A stretch of 64,000 nt of DNA from Mucilaginibacter empetricola (GTDB taxonomy: Bacteria > Bacteroidota > Bacteroidia > Sphingobacteriales > Sphingobacteriaceae). Of the stretch, positions 15,699 to 24,222 are shown one piece after another. Each line of letters starts with the position of its first letter. Within the stretch, counting starts at the first letter, position 1. Where the stretch lies: assembly GCF_024808665.1 (NCBI RefSeq), contig NZ_JANUBZ010000017.1, positions 1 through 64,000 on the forward strand, given 5' to 3'. The notes below the pieces were generated by a model. It made no database searches. It was given only the letters and a program-made list of their open reading frames with translations, and was not told the DNA's origin. The position numbers and the translations under genes were made by a program.

Positions 15699-16124
15699 AT
15701 GATAAAACTTACCAAAAAACTAAAAGACGAATTATGGTGGCTTGTAATCTCTGTTGATTATGACTATAGCCGGATTGCCGTTGCCGATTATGACCTGAAC
15801 GACCAGCACCTGATACTTTGGCTGGAAGACAAACACGATTTTAAAAACACGCTCGTCGAATGCCTGCAATTGGATATTCCGGTTAAACAATTCGCCAGGC
15901 TGATAAAGGATGAGGGCTTTAACAGCTACGAGGGCAGCAAAATGCATGCTACTAAAAACTACGTATACAAGGCACGTATTGAAATTAACAAACCCATCGC
16001 CTGGTATCTTAATGATGCTACCATTACCGAGCAGCAATGGGCCCGCGAAGCGGTGGTAAAAAAGCTATTTACTCACTTGGTTGAAAGCGAAGCCAGGGGC
16101 ATTGATGAGCTTGATTTCTTTTAA
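15699..16124 (+). CDS. Hypothetical protein (141 aa), S24-repressor neighbourhood
   Basis: The acidic, soluble 141-residue protein has an N-terminal part rich in aromatic and Asp residues (ELWWLVISVDYDYSRIAVAD) and a helical C-terminus (ITEQQWAREAVVKKLFTHLV). No known domain is recognised. It is the last of three plus-strand ORFs divergent from the S24 repressor and ends before a strong hairpin at 16196. It may belong to a small satellite-like module. Confidence 0.6.
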   Translation: MIKLTKKLKDELWWLVISVDYDYSRIAVADYDLNDQHLILWLEDKHDFKNTLVECLQLDIPVKQFARLIKDEGFNSYEGSKMHATKNYVYKARIEINKPIAWYLNDATITEQQWAREAVVKKLFTHLVESEARGIDELDFF

Positions 16125-16195
16125 ATACCATTATGCCATTTGGAATTTTAAACATAATAAAATATTAAAACAGAAAACACACTAATATTCAACAA

Positions 16196-16219
16196 GCGAC
16201 CCGCCTTTAGGCGGGTCGC
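16196..16219. terminator. Bidirectional terminator hairpin
   Basis: GCGACCCGCC and GGCGGGTCGC form a perfect 10-bp GC-rich stem with a TTTA loop. It lies between the convergent genes ending at 16124 and 16274. A T-run is weak on both sides, so it may work by stem strength. Confidence 0.72.
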
Positions 16220-16273
16220 CCTCCATTTACATTGTAAAAAATGGAAAAAAGAATAATCTTTTTTATCCACTTT

Positions 16274-17209
16274 TTACGCCTCTTCTCTCGCATACAACGT
16301 TTCAGACATTAGCTTAATCCCGTCTTCGTAGCTGGTGGGTTTAATGTTAAAGGCTTTTTCAAATTTGGTTGAGTCGAAAATATAATCGTGGTTGTACTGA
16401 TAATACATTTCAACTGTGCCCATTACGGTTTTGTTAAACAGCCCGTATGCCCACAATAAAAACTTGTTTACTGCAAAGTATGATGGCTTAACTCCGTAAA
16501 TACTGGCGGTTATTTCTATTAACTGTTTGCCAGGCAGGGCTTGTGCGGTGGGCAAGTGCCATATCTGGTTATCGCTGTCGGGGTTTTGGCCAAGCAAATA
16601 CATGGCTTTGCCCATATCGGGTATAAAACTAAAGTTGTGCAGTTTCTTGGTGCTACCTACCCATTGGGCGCCTTGTTTTTTGGCATATTTATCCAGCACC
16701 ATCATATCAAAAAAGCTGTTCATGCTATCGGTACCGTAAAAATCAGCAGCGCGGGCAATGCTGGCACGTATGTTACCGGCTTTAGCTTCGGCCATTAGCT
16801 TATTGGCAATGGCGGCGCGTACTTTGCCTTTTTCACTACAAGGGTGGTAGGGCGTATCTTCTGTCATGCGGCCATTAACCAGGCCATACATATAAACGTT
16901 ATCAAAAAATATCAACCGGGCCCCAGTTGCTTTAGCCAGGTTAATAACGTTACCCATTATTACCGGCCATTGTTGCTGCCAAATATCTTTATCATAAACC
17001 AATCCGGCAGTTAAATAAATAACGGTGGATCCTTTTACAGCCTCCAGCAGTTCGGCATAGTTCAGCAAATCAGCCTTTTGCCAGGTAATATTTTTACCGG
17101 TAATGGCTACTGGTTTACGGCTCACCAGACGTACAGTTTCGTTGTTGTTTAATAACTCGCGGGTTAGTGCATTTGCTACCGCGCCACCGGCTCCTAATAT
17201 AGTGTGCAT
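16274..17209 (-). CDS. NAD(P)-dependent epimerase/dehydratase (atypical SDR)
   Basis: The 311-residue protein starts with the Rossmann loop HTILGAGGAVANALTRELL and keeps the extended or atypical SDR pattern (VRLVSRKP after strand 2, VIYLTAGLVYD, IFFDNVYMYG). YMYG occupies the active-site tyrosine region, though the usual YxxxK lysine is not obvious. It probably oxidises or reduces a sugar nucleotide or other small substrate, which is unknown. A Crp/Fnr gene follows on the same strand 138 bp upstream. Confidence 0.8.
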   Translation of the reverse strand: MHTILGAGGAVANALTRELLNNNETVRLVSRKPVAITGKNITWQKADLLNYAELLEAVKGSTVIYLTAGLVYDKDIWQQQWPVIMGNVINLAKATGARLIFFDNVYMYGLVNGRMTEDTPYHPCSEKGKVRAAIANKLMAEAKAGNIRASIARAADFYGTDSMNSFFDMMVLDKYAKKQGAQWVGSTKKLHNFSFIPDMGKAMYLLGQNPDSDNQIWHLPTAQALPGKQLIEITASIYGVKPSYFAVNKFLLWAYGLFNKTVMGTVEMYYQYNHDYIFDSTKFEKAFNIKPTSYEDGIKLMSETLYAREEA

Positions 17210-17282
17210 ATCTCTTTCTGTTTTTATTTACTCAAAGGTATGCCGCTGGCAAAGCCTAAAACGTTAACAAAAGATAAGAATT

Positions 17283-17322
17283 CGTCTGAATCAGAATTTA
17301 CTGAATTTAAGAATTAGAAAAA
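17283..17322. repeat. GTCTGAA-word repeat remnant
   Basis: GTCTGAATCAGAATTTACTG followed by AATTTAAGAATTAG resembles the arm at 45156-45200 (GTCTGAACCGGAATTCATAG...). Only one arm is present here, between the epimerase promoter and the Crp/Fnr gene. Confidence 0.4.
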
Positions 17323-17347
17323 TGTTTTGGGTAGATATTTTTTATTA

Positions 17348-17953
17348 TCACCTGGTTAATTCCAGTATCCTCCTCCGTATCCGTGACAGCGAAACCGGGG
17401 TAATGCCTAAAAAATTGGCAATATAATGTTGTGGCATGCGCTGTAATACTTCCCTGCCGTTGGTTAGCAAGTCCAGGTAGCGTTCCTCGGGTGTTTTGGT
17501 AATGAACGATGCCATGCGGTCCTCATAGCAAATCAGGTAATGTTCGGCTATCAGCCTGCCAAAACGCTCCATTTTATAGGCCAGCATAGGATTGTTGAGC
17601 ATTAGGTGCATATTTTTATGGCTGATAACAATGAGCAACGTATCGTCAAGCGCCTGAATATAGTTAACCGCAGGCTGTTGCGTTAAATAACTTTTGTACG
17701 AGCTAACAAACTCATTCTCAAAGCTGAAGTATCCGGTAATTTCTTCCCCATCTTTCACCATATAATACCTTACCGAACCCGATATAATAAAGCCTACATC
17801 ACAGCACACCTTGCCATATTCGGCAAAATGCTTTTTCTTTTTGAGCGATTGAAAGGTGAGGTGCTGGATAAAAATAATCCACTCAGCCTCATTAAATACA
17901 ACGTATTTTTCTAATTGCTGCCGAAAAATGGCCAAAGCGGTTGATGTATCCAT
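17348..17953 (-). CDS. Crp/Fnr family transcriptional regulator
   Basis: The 201-residue protein has a cNMP-binding-like beta barrel (about 25-120; GFIISGSVRYYMVKDGEEIT, YFSFENEFVSSYKSYLTQQP) and a C-terminal winged helix (HYIANFLGITPVSLSRIRRR). The barrel lacks the typical RTA phosphate-binding sequence of CRP, so it may bind another ligand or none, as is common in Bacteroidota Crp-like proteins. The adjacent epimerase gene is a possible target because its promoter lies 138 bp away. Confidence 0.85.
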   Translation of the reverse strand: MDTSTALAIFRQQLEKYVVFNEAEWIIFIQHLTFQSLKKKKHFAEYGKVCCDVGFIISGSVRYYMVKDGEEITGYFSFENEFVSSYKSYLTQQPAVNYIQALDDTLLIVISHKNMHLMLNNPMLAYKMERFGRLIAEHYLICYEDRMASFITKTPEERYLDLLTNGREVLQRMPQHYIANFLGITPVSLSRIRRRILELTR

Positions 17954-18304
17954 ATGCTTCTAGTATGTAGCGCTATTAATGTAAATATGCACATAAATGG
18001 CCAAAAAACGTAAAATGCCAGCTCAATTTACCATATCGCTCTACAACCCAAAACCACGGTCAATTTACATTTACAATGCAATCATAATCAACATTTTAAT
18101 ATTCAAAAAGGCGATATTTGTAGCTTATATACCATCAAAAATACTGTCATAATATCATCATTAATACCTGTCATACTTCTATCAAATCAAACCATATAGT
18201 ATTTTTTTAGTTTAATATGGTATGAATGTTGCTATGAGATATCTCCATAAATAATGATCATAAGCTCATAGTAGCTTGTTTAATTTTTTAAAAGAAGATA
18301 CAAT
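17954..18304. other. Intergenic, no gene seen
   Basis: This 351-bp divergent gap is AT-rich. ACCATATAGTA (18190-18200) and TTTAATATGGTATG (18210-18223) form a loose inverted repeat. I see no coding frame of note. Confidence 0.5.
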
Positions 18305-18961
18305 ATGAAAAAGATAATTTTAAGTTTAACCCTGCTGCTTTTTACCATTGCCGGTTTTAGTCAGCAGTTTAAGCCGGTAAAGGTTGATAGTCTGGTTACC
18401 GTTTCTATGCCTGCAGTTTATAAACAAACGGATACCCTAGGTCAGCATATTTATGCCGGCACAGGTACATTTGGCTACATGACAGTGATTGTTGCCCCTA
18501 ACGGCAAAAACAATACACCGCTTAAAAAGGAGAAAGACCTTAACAAAGTTTTAAAGGAGTATATTACCCATATTCAAAGTCAATCAAGCGGGGGCAGTGT
18601 ACAAAACATACGCGATACTACTGTAGGCACCTTAAAAGCAAAAGCGTTTACCCTAAAAAGTGACGATGGCGCCGGTGGTTTTCAGTTTATTAATTTTACG
18701 CTGATTTATACGCAGGATGCTACCTATACATTTGAATACATTTACCCGTCAGAACGGCAGGCATTAATGGGCGATGAGTATAAAGCTTTTATCTCATCCA
18801 TCAAACTATCACACGATTTACAGCGAAATGATCAGTACCTGGTGCCCGATACCGGCATGTCGACTATTACAAAACTCGAAATTTATGGTAGTGCTGCACT
18901 AGTAATAGCATTTGTTATAGTGCTGCTGGTACGCAGAAAAAATAATCTTGTTGTTGGATAA
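18305..18961 (+). CDS. Secreted/membrane-anchored hypothetical protein
   Basis: The 218-residue product has an N-terminal signal peptide (MKKIILSLTLLLFTIAGFSQ). Its periplasmic domain of about 150 residues resembles the PsbP/DcrB-like fold (VSMPAVYKQTD ... YTFEYIYPSERQALMGDEYK AFISSIKL type ending). A C-terminal membrane helix with an RRK stop-transfer (ALVIAFVIVLLVRRKNN) anchors it in the inner membrane, mostly outside the cytoplasm. Function unknown. Confidence 0.65.
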   Translation: MKKIILSLTLLLFTIAGFSQQFKPVKVDSLVTVSMPAVYKQTDTLGQHIYAGTGTFGYMTVIVAPNGKNNTPLKKEKDLNKVLKEYITHIQSQSSGGSVQNIRDTTVGTLKAKAFTLKSDDGAGGFQFINFTLIYTQDATYTFEYIYPSERQALMGDEYKAFISSIKLSHDLQRNDQYLVPDTGMSTITKLEIYGSAALVIAFVIVLLVRRKNNLVVG

Positions 18962-19125
18962 CCAATTAAACCGATATCAGGGTCAAAGCCTTAAGTCAAA
19001 CAGGGTATCAATATCTCTTTTTGATTTAAGGCTTTTTGCCGTGTTATTCTGTAGTCACAATCTCTTATAAAATAAATTAACTCCTGCTGTAGCACTAAAA
19101 TAGCTGACTTCGTATTAAGAATAAT

Positions 19126-19233
19126 ATGCGAGCCAAAGTATTTTCAGTTATAGCTGTTTCAGTCTTGTTTTTTCTGAGTATCAAGTTGCTGTTTTCCGCA
19201 ATCTTTGGCCGTAATCATTGGCCGCACTATTAA
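19126..19233 (+). CDS. 35-aa hydrophobic micro-ORF
   Basis: The 35-codon frame starts MRAKVFSVIAVSVLFFLSIK and has one membrane or signal-type helix preceded by two basic residues, then LLFSAIFGRNHWPHY. It fills an otherwise empty 307-bp gap convergent to the PAP2 gene. No terminator is obvious. The coding call rests on ATG start, charge pattern and helix only. Confidence 0.33.
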   Translation: MRAKVFSVIAVSVLFFLSIKLLFSAIFGRNHWPHY

Positions 19234-19268
19234 GCAGCGTCCATCTCTCTCACTTTTATTGTGCCACC

Positions 19269-19928
19269 TTATCCTTTCTGCAAAAGCCCTTTGTTCCATG
19301 CTGCTTTGTGCAAAAATGGTTTATTATCCAGCCAGGTAATCCAAAATATGGTAAGAAATACCCCCAAGGCTGAACCTGCTGTAACATCCTCAAAAAAATG
19401 CTCGCTCAAATACATGCGCGAATAGCCCACCAGTATCGCGGTAATAAATAAAAGCACACTCCAGCTTTTATTTTTAAGCAGATAGGTGATTACCACAGCG
19501 GTTGAAAATGCCGTAACCGTATGGCCCGACGGGAAGCTGTTAAACTTATCAATATACATCCCTTTTACAAAATGAATTTCGCTTAAGCGATTGCTGAAGA
19601 ATAATGCAGGCCGTGGCGCCTTAACTATATGTTTTATTATTTGTGCCGATAAGGAGGTTACAGCATAGGCGCTTCCTAACAGCAATGCTTTACGGTAGTT
19701 GAACAAAACTAATATAAGGGCAAGGCTTATGGTTGTCCAACCATCGCCCAAATCGGTAAGATAAGGCGCAATGGCATCGGCCCAATTGCTGTAATGGCTG
19801 TTTACGGTAAAGTATATGGTTTCTTTGGTAAAAAGCAGTTTAATAACCAGGCAGCACAGTAAAAGTATAAGGTAAAGGATAAAAAATAGCCTGATTTGTT
19901 TTAAAACATCTTTTATTCCTATATTCAT
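19269..19928 (-). CDS. PAP2 superfamily membrane phosphatase
   Basis: This 219-residue integral membrane protein has about five or six helices and the three PAP2 motifs: KHIVKAPRP, FPSGHTVTAF and SRMYLSEHFFEDVTAGSALG. These form the lipid-phosphate phosphatase site of the undecaprenyl-pyrophosphatase and lipid A 1-phosphatase families. Its active site should face the periplasm. It differs from the PAP2 protein at 5179 in lacking a long N-terminal extension. Substrate unknown; monocistronic. Confidence 0.88.
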   Translation of the reverse strand: MNIGIKDVLKQIRLFFILYLILLLCCLVIKLLFTKETIYFTVNSHYSNWADAIAPYLTDLGDGWTTISLALILVLFNYRKALLLGSAYAVTSLSAQIIKHIVKAPRPALFFSNRLSEIHFVKGMYIDKFNSFPSGHTVTAFSTAVVITYLLKNKSWSVLLFITAILVGYSRMYLSEHFFEDVTAGSALGVFLTIFWITWLDNKPFLHKAAWNKGLLQKG

Positions 19929-20112
19929 CGTGCAAAATAAGCATATCCTTATTCACTGCAAAAAAATCATTATGTTTACAATGGAAGTGTTGAATTAAAC
20001 CCAATGTAACAATGATTTTAAACGTTTATATACAAACGTTTGGTGAAAATATGCTGCTTTGATTTAATTTTGCAATCCATTACAAGTAACTGATCAAATA
20101 ATAATAAGATAA

Positions 20113-21825
20113 ATGTCGAAAAGCATATTCCGTAAAAAGTCTATTCACAAAATTTTAGTTGATGTTTCCAGTGGTTTTAGCGACGCTGAACATTCCGGCG
20201 GGTCGCATCTGAAAAAAGAACTAAATGTAAAGGATCTTACCTTAATGGGAATAGCAGCCGTAGTGGGCGCAGGGATATTTTCGACTATCGGGCTGGCCTC
20301 ATTCAACGGCGGTCCCGGTGTAACTATTCTGTTTGTAATAACTGCCGTTACCTGTGGCTTTTCGGCTTTATGCTATGCTGAATTTGCTTCCAGAATACCT
20401 GTTGCGGGTAGCGCCTATACTTATGCCTATGCCTCATTTGGCGAGTTAATTGCCTGGATAATTGGTTGGGATCTTTTAATGGAATATGCCATTGGTAACA
20501 TTGCCGTGGCTATATCATGGAGCACCTATTTTGTTAACCTGATGGAGGGTTTCCACATCCATATACCGGCATATCTTACTATGGATTATTACAGCGCCTT
20601 TAAAGCGCATAGCCAGGTGGCAGCGTTTACCGCCAGCCACAACCTTGCAGCCATAACCGATGAATTAAAACAAGGCGCAATGGCCTGGAGCAGCGCCCCG
20701 GGTTTTGGTGGGTTCAGGCTTATAGCCAACATACCGGCTTTGTTTATAGTGGTAGTTATTACCTACTTGGTTTACATTGGCATACGCGAAACTAAAAAGG
20801 CTACCAATGCCATGGTGATTTTAAAAATTGCCATAGTGCTGGCAGTAATATGTATAGGCTTTTTTTACGTAACGCCAGCAAACTGGCACCCATTTATGCC
20901 TAATGGCTTTGGCGGGGTAATGAAAGGCGTATCGGGCGTATTTTTCGCTTATATAGGGTTCGATGCCATATCAACCACGGCCGAGGAGTGCCAGAGCCCC
21001 CAACGCGATTTACCCCGGGGTATGATCTATTCGCTCATCATTTGTACAGTACTTTATATTTTAATTGCCATTGTACTTACCGGTATGGTAAGCTATAAGG
21101 ACCTTGCCGTTGGCGACCCTTTAGCTTATGTATTTAATAAAGTGCATTTACCCGGGATAAGTGGTATCATATCGTTCAGCGCGGTAATAGCTACTGCAAG
21201 CGTATTGCTTATTTTCCAGGTGGGTCAGCCCCGTATATGGATGAGCATGAGTCGTGATGGTTTGCTGCCTAAGGCATTTTCACGCATACACCCCAAATAT
21301 CATACACCGTCATTTGCCACAATTGTTACTGGCTTTGTGGTAGCTATACCGGCCCTGTTTATGAACCTTACTGCTGTTACCGATTTAACCAGTATTGGTA
21401 CACTGTTTGCCTTTGTACTGGTATGCGGCGGTGTACTACTGCTACCCCGCGAGGCTGCAAAAGCGGGCCGTTTCCATCTACCCTATTTCAATTCGAAATA
21501 TATTGTACCTGTTTTATTTGTTGTAGGTGTTTACTTTTTCAGGAATGATATATGGGCACTATTTACGGGTGCCAATGCGCACGAAAACTTTCCTATGTTT
21601 CTGTTCATTATTTTATCGGCGGTATTAACAGTAGCTTCATTTGTTAAAAACCTGTCGCTTATACCGGTTTTAGGTTTGCTAAGCTGCTTTTACTTAATGA
21701 CAGAACTGGGCTATACCAACTGGCTGCGTTTTTTAATATGGCTGGTAATAGGCCTGGTAATTTACTTTACCTACAGCTATAAAAACAGCGTATTGGGTAA
21801 AGAAAAAGCCCACACGCAGGAATAG
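20113..21825 (+). CDS. APC superfamily amino acid permease (CAT-like)
   Basis: The 570-residue transporter has about 14 helices. Its N-terminal cytoplasmic part ends with LNVKDLTLMGIAAVVGAGIF, the hallmark loop (GxGxxGxGIF type) of APC permeases. FFAYIGFDAISTTAEECQSP is the conserved helix 6-8 segment of cationic amino acid transporters (CAT/YfnA type). It probably imports amino acids with protons. A SemiSWEET gene follows 78 bp later behind a hairpin (21839-21873). Confidence 0.92.
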   Translation: MSKSIFRKKSIHKILVDVSSGFSDAEHSGGSHLKKELNVKDLTLMGIAAVVGAGIFSTIGLASFNGGPGVTILFVITAVTCGFSALCYAEFASRIPVAGSAYTYAYASFGELIAWIIGWDLLMEYAIGNIAVAISWSTYFVNLMEGFHIHIPAYLTMDYYSAFKAHSQVAAFTASHNLAAITDELKQGAMAWSSAPGFGGFRLIANIPALFIVVVITYLVYIGIRETKKATNAMVILKIAIVLAVICIGFFYVTPANWHPFMPNGFGGVMKGVSGVFFAYIGFDAISTTAEECQSPQRDLPRGMIYSLIICTVLYILIAIVLTGMVSYKDLAVGDPLAYVFNKVHLPGISGIISFSAVIATASVLLIFQVGQPRIWMSMSRDGLLPKAFSRIHPKYHTPSFATIVTGFVVAIPALFMNLTAVTDLTSIGTLFAFVLVCGGVLLLPREAAKAGRFHLPYFNSKYIVPVLFVVGVYFFRNDIWALFTGANAHENFPMFLFIILSAVLTVASFVKNLSLIPVLGLLSCFYLMTELGYTNWLRFLIWLVIGLVIYFTYSYKNSVLGKEKAHTQE

Positions 21826-21838
21826 GTTGGTGTTAAAA

Positions 21839-21873
21839 ATAACCGGGGCAGCGTAATAACTTAACCCGGCTAT
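21839..21873 (+). terminator. Hairpin between permease and SemiSWEET genes
   Basis: ATAACCGGG (21839-21847) pairs with CCCGGCTAT (21865-21873) at eight of nine positions. It lies 14 bp after the permease stop. There is no T-run, so it is a weak terminator or mRNA end-protection structure. Confidence 0.45.
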
Positions 21874-21903
21874 TGTATATTAGTTAATCTGTTTAAAAAC
21901 AAT

Positions 21904-22164
21904 ATGAATTTAAATACAATAGCCATTATTGGATACTGTGCTGCCTTTGGTACAACCATTTCGTTTTTGCCGCAGGCGATTAAAACCATTCAAACTAAAG
22001 ATACATCGGGTATTTCGTTACCCATGTATGCTCTTTTTACGGCGGGTACACTATTGTGGCTTATTTATGGCATTACGGCCAATAGTCTGCCCGTAGCCAT
22101 AGCCAATGCCATTACCCTCATTTTTGCCAGCATTATTTTGGTTTATAAAATAAGGTATAAGTAA
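21904..22164 (+). CDS. SemiSWEET sugar transporter
   Basis: The 86-residue protein has three membrane helices, the size of a single SWEET triple-helix bundle. The PQ motif is seen in TISFLPQAIKTIQTKDTSG near residue 20-38, and LLWLIYGITANSLPVAIANA shows the conserved W and N that line the sugar pocket. SemiSWEETs form homodimers that let sugars cross the inner membrane down their gradient. Substrate not determinable from sequence. Confidence 0.9.
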   Translation: MNLNTIAIIGYCAAFGTTISFLPQAIKTIQTKDTSGISLPMYALFTAGTLLWLIYGITANSLPVAIANAITLIFASIILVYKIRYK

Positions 22165-22238
22165 GTATGTTGAATTGCGAGGAATAGGCTCAGGAACATC
22201 GCCAAGTTTAAAGCAAGGTCTTCCTCTCTTCTCCCTTG

Positions 22239-22350
22239 TGTCATTTCGAAAGAGGATACCGAGTAGAAAACTTTTACGCTGCATATAGTCCGACGTGCAC
22301 AGCTTGCATGTTAACCCGCAAAGGGGTTCTCTCTATCGTTCGAAATAACA
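22239..22350. repeat. Dispersed palindromic intergenic element, copy 2
   Basis: The left arm TCATTTCGAAAGAGGATACC (22241-22260) and the right arm CTCTATCGTTCGAAATAACA (22331-22350) are imperfect reverse complements. The centre holds TTTTACGCTGCATATAG and ACGTGCACAGCTTGCATG. Copy 1 is at 70-212. Confidence 0.65.
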
Positions 22351-22416
22351 AAAGATTTTAATTCCTCTTTCCGACGAAGAGTTATAAAGGAAAAATTGCA
22401 AACCGAAAACCAATAA

Positions 22417-22860
22417 CTATTGCGTAGCCAATATCAAACCAACTTTGCGCTGCTGGGGACCACCAGCCGATTTAATCAGTGGCGAGTTCAAAAATATAAT
22501 ACTTTGTGAATAGCTGATAATAGTTACTGCAGAAACTACTCCTGGGGTAGCAAATGATTTAATATCAACTTCGCTATCAGATACCTGATTATAGCTTAGC
22601 GTATCCAATTTAGAGCCTTCTTTAGTATAAAGCAAACCACCTGAAGCAAACCTAAAATAGTCGCCGCTTTGTCCCTGGTAAATAATAGGATTGGTACCTG
22701 TATTAACGCCTGTGTAGGTAGTATCGCCAAATACGCTCCATGTTCCAACCACAGAAACATTACCGCTCGTGCTGATAACGGCCGGCGGACCATCTTTTTT
22801 GGAGCACGAATACATCAAAACCAATAAACTTGAACAAATAAGAAATATAAACGCTTTCAT
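22417..22860 (-). CDS. Small lipoprotein, tandem paralogue A
   Basis: The 147-residue product has a lipoprotein signal ending LLVLMYSC (lipid-modified cysteine at residue 19), a short polar linker and a beta-rich domain with VGTWSVFGDTTYTGVN and LYTKEGSKLDTLSYNQVSDS. The next gene (22900-23322) is a clear paralogue (LYTKEG versus IYTKEG, KLDTLSYN versus QLDTLSYH). The compact domain recalls lipocalin-like Bacteroidota proteins. Function unknown. Confidence 0.72.
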   Translation of the reverse strand: MKAFIFLICSSLLVLMYSCSKKDGPPAVISTSGNVSVVGTWSVFGDTTYTGVNTGTNPIIYQGQSGDYFRFASGGLLYTKEGSKLDTLSYNQVSDSEVDIKSFATPGVVSAVTIISYSQSIIFLNSPLIKSAGGPQQRKVGLILATQ

Positions 22861-22899
22861 AGTCAGCTAAAAAGATAAATTTAATAATATTTTTTTTTG

Positions 22900-23322
22900 T
22901 TACCTGCTCAATGTTATTTTTCTGCCAAAGATGCCACCTGGCGACAAAAACAACGGTGAAGCAATAACCAGACTGGTTGAAGTAAGGGTTTTAATGCTGC
23001 TCACCTGCGGTACCCCATTTGCAATAACACCGAATGAAGTAATAACAATATCTGTATCGGCCACCAAATGATAGCTTAGGGTATCCAGTTGCTGGCCCTC
23101 TTTGGTATAAATTATGCCCTTGGCGGTTATATTAAAATAGTCGCCGGGCTGCCCGGCATAATCAACCGGATGATTTAAATACCCTACACCCGAATAGGTT
23201 GAGTCGCTCACAATGTTCCAGTTGCCAACAATACTGCCGGGGCCACTATTGCTGCCCTTTGTACACGCATATAAACTAAGCAAGGTACCTATTATAAAAA
23301 CCCACCTGTATTTCGCCTTCAT
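22900..23322 (-). CDS. Small lipoprotein, tandem paralogue B
   Basis: The 140-residue lipoprotein has its lipobox at LLSLYAC and a domain starting IVGNWNIVSDSTYSGVG. It aligns with the downstream neighbour through YAGQPGDYFNITAKG, IYTKEGQQLDTLSYH and a late SPLFLSPGG, so the two arose by duplication. The genes are 39 bp apart and probably co-transcribed. Function unknown. Confidence 0.72.
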   Translation of the reverse strand: MKAKYRWVFIIGTLLSLYACTKGSNSGPGSIVGNWNIVSDSTYSGVGYLNHPVDYAGQPGDYFNITAKGIIYTKEGQQLDTLSYHLVADTDIVITSFGVIANGVPQVSSIKTLTSTSLVIASPLFLSPGGIFGRKITLSR

Positions 23323-23405
23323 TTAAACAGTTTAAGTGGTAACTATAATTTAATTACGCAACTGTGTTATCAAATGCTACAATAAAAACTAATTTTTATA
23401 AAATA

Positions 23406-23912
23406 TTATGGTTTAACGCTATACTCCTGGTTAGTAGCCGGCGGTGTATCTGGTATTTTAATTACATTGAACTGGTGATGGGTATTTTGATGGCAATTAT
23501 TACAGCTGTTTGTTAAAAACACAAAATTCATTTCAAACCGTTTCAAACTTTTGGCTTTTATGGCATTACTGATGCTATCCAGTGCAGGATAAATGATGGG
23601 TAGTGATTTTATTTCGGGGCGGTCGGTACAATATTTCTTTACATCTTCGAGGGTTTCTTTTATTTCGCCTACCTCAAAATTGGCCAGATCCCAGTTTTGA
23701 TTTTTTCCGGCAAACCAAATTTTGGCATGATGTACCTGTATGCCCGTCATAAACTCGCCCAAACCGGGTCGGTAAGTTTGCGCCAGCTGCTGTTTTAAGC
23801 TATCAACCTGGCGCTGCAAAGCTTCTTTTTGATTATCGGGCGATGACGAACATGCCGACAACCACATCATTAATAATACAATGCACGATAACGATAAATA
23901 TTTGATTTTCAT
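23406..23912 (-). CDS. Lipoprotein with a single c-type heme motif
   Basis: The 168-residue product has a lipoprotein signal (LLMMWLSAC), a coiled-coil-like stretch (QKEALQRQVDSLKQQLAQ), a helical domain (WDLANFEVGEIKETLEDVKK) and, near residue 137, CNNCHQNTHH. CxxCH is the covalent heme c attachment site, and the layout of helices before a late CxxCH recalls cytochrome c-prime-like bundles. Heme attachment would need export and the Ccm machinery. A structural metal site instead of heme is possible. Confidence 0.7.
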   Translation of the reverse strand: MKIKYLSLSCIVLLMMWLSACSSSPDNQKEALQRQVDSLKQQLAQTYRPGLGEFMTGIQVHHAKIWFAGKNQNWDLANFEVGEIKETLEDVKKYCTDRPEIKSLPIIYPALDSISNAIKAKSLKRFEMNFVFLTNSCNNCHQNTHHQFNVIKIPDTPPATNQEYSVKP

Positions 23913-23998
23913 TTTAACAGGGGCTTTTGTTTATAAAGTTAAACATCCCGGTAAATATCAGCAATGGTGCTGCTTAAGTTATTGCGCTCGCAGAGTTT

Positions 23999-24139
23999 AC
24001 TCACCCTGTCATCGCTACGCTCGACATCTCTCTATGGCAAGCCATAAAGAGGAAGTAGAAATAAAGAAAAAAGGGCTTCTCCCCAACCCTCTTTACTTCG
24101 TAAAGAGGGTCGACCAGCGCAGCGCCCGTCGGGGTGAGT
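23999..24139. repeat. Intergenic element with ACTCACCC/GGGTGAGT ends, full copy
   Basis: Its ends are exact 8-bp inverted repeats: ACTCACCC (23999-24006) and GGGTGAGT (24132-24139). Inside lies a perfect hairpin, ACCCTCTTTAC / GTAAAGAGGGT (24086-24110). Partial relatives are at 27554-27610, 28251-28308 and 40319-40380. No reading frame of a transposase is present. Confidence 0.68.
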
Positions 24140-24175
24140 ACACACGCCAATGCCAACCTCTTTAAAACAACAAAA

Positions 24176-24197
24176 CGGCCCTATTTTCATAAGGCCG
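24176..24197 (-). terminator. Terminator of the DUF2723 gene
   Basis: On the minus strand CGGCCTTA pairs with TAGGGCCG (one wobble) and a T-rich stretch follows. It lies 26 bp after the stop of the 1022-residue gene. Confidence 0.65.
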
Positions 24198-24222
24198 CTT
24201 CATTTTATATTATCGGGCTATA

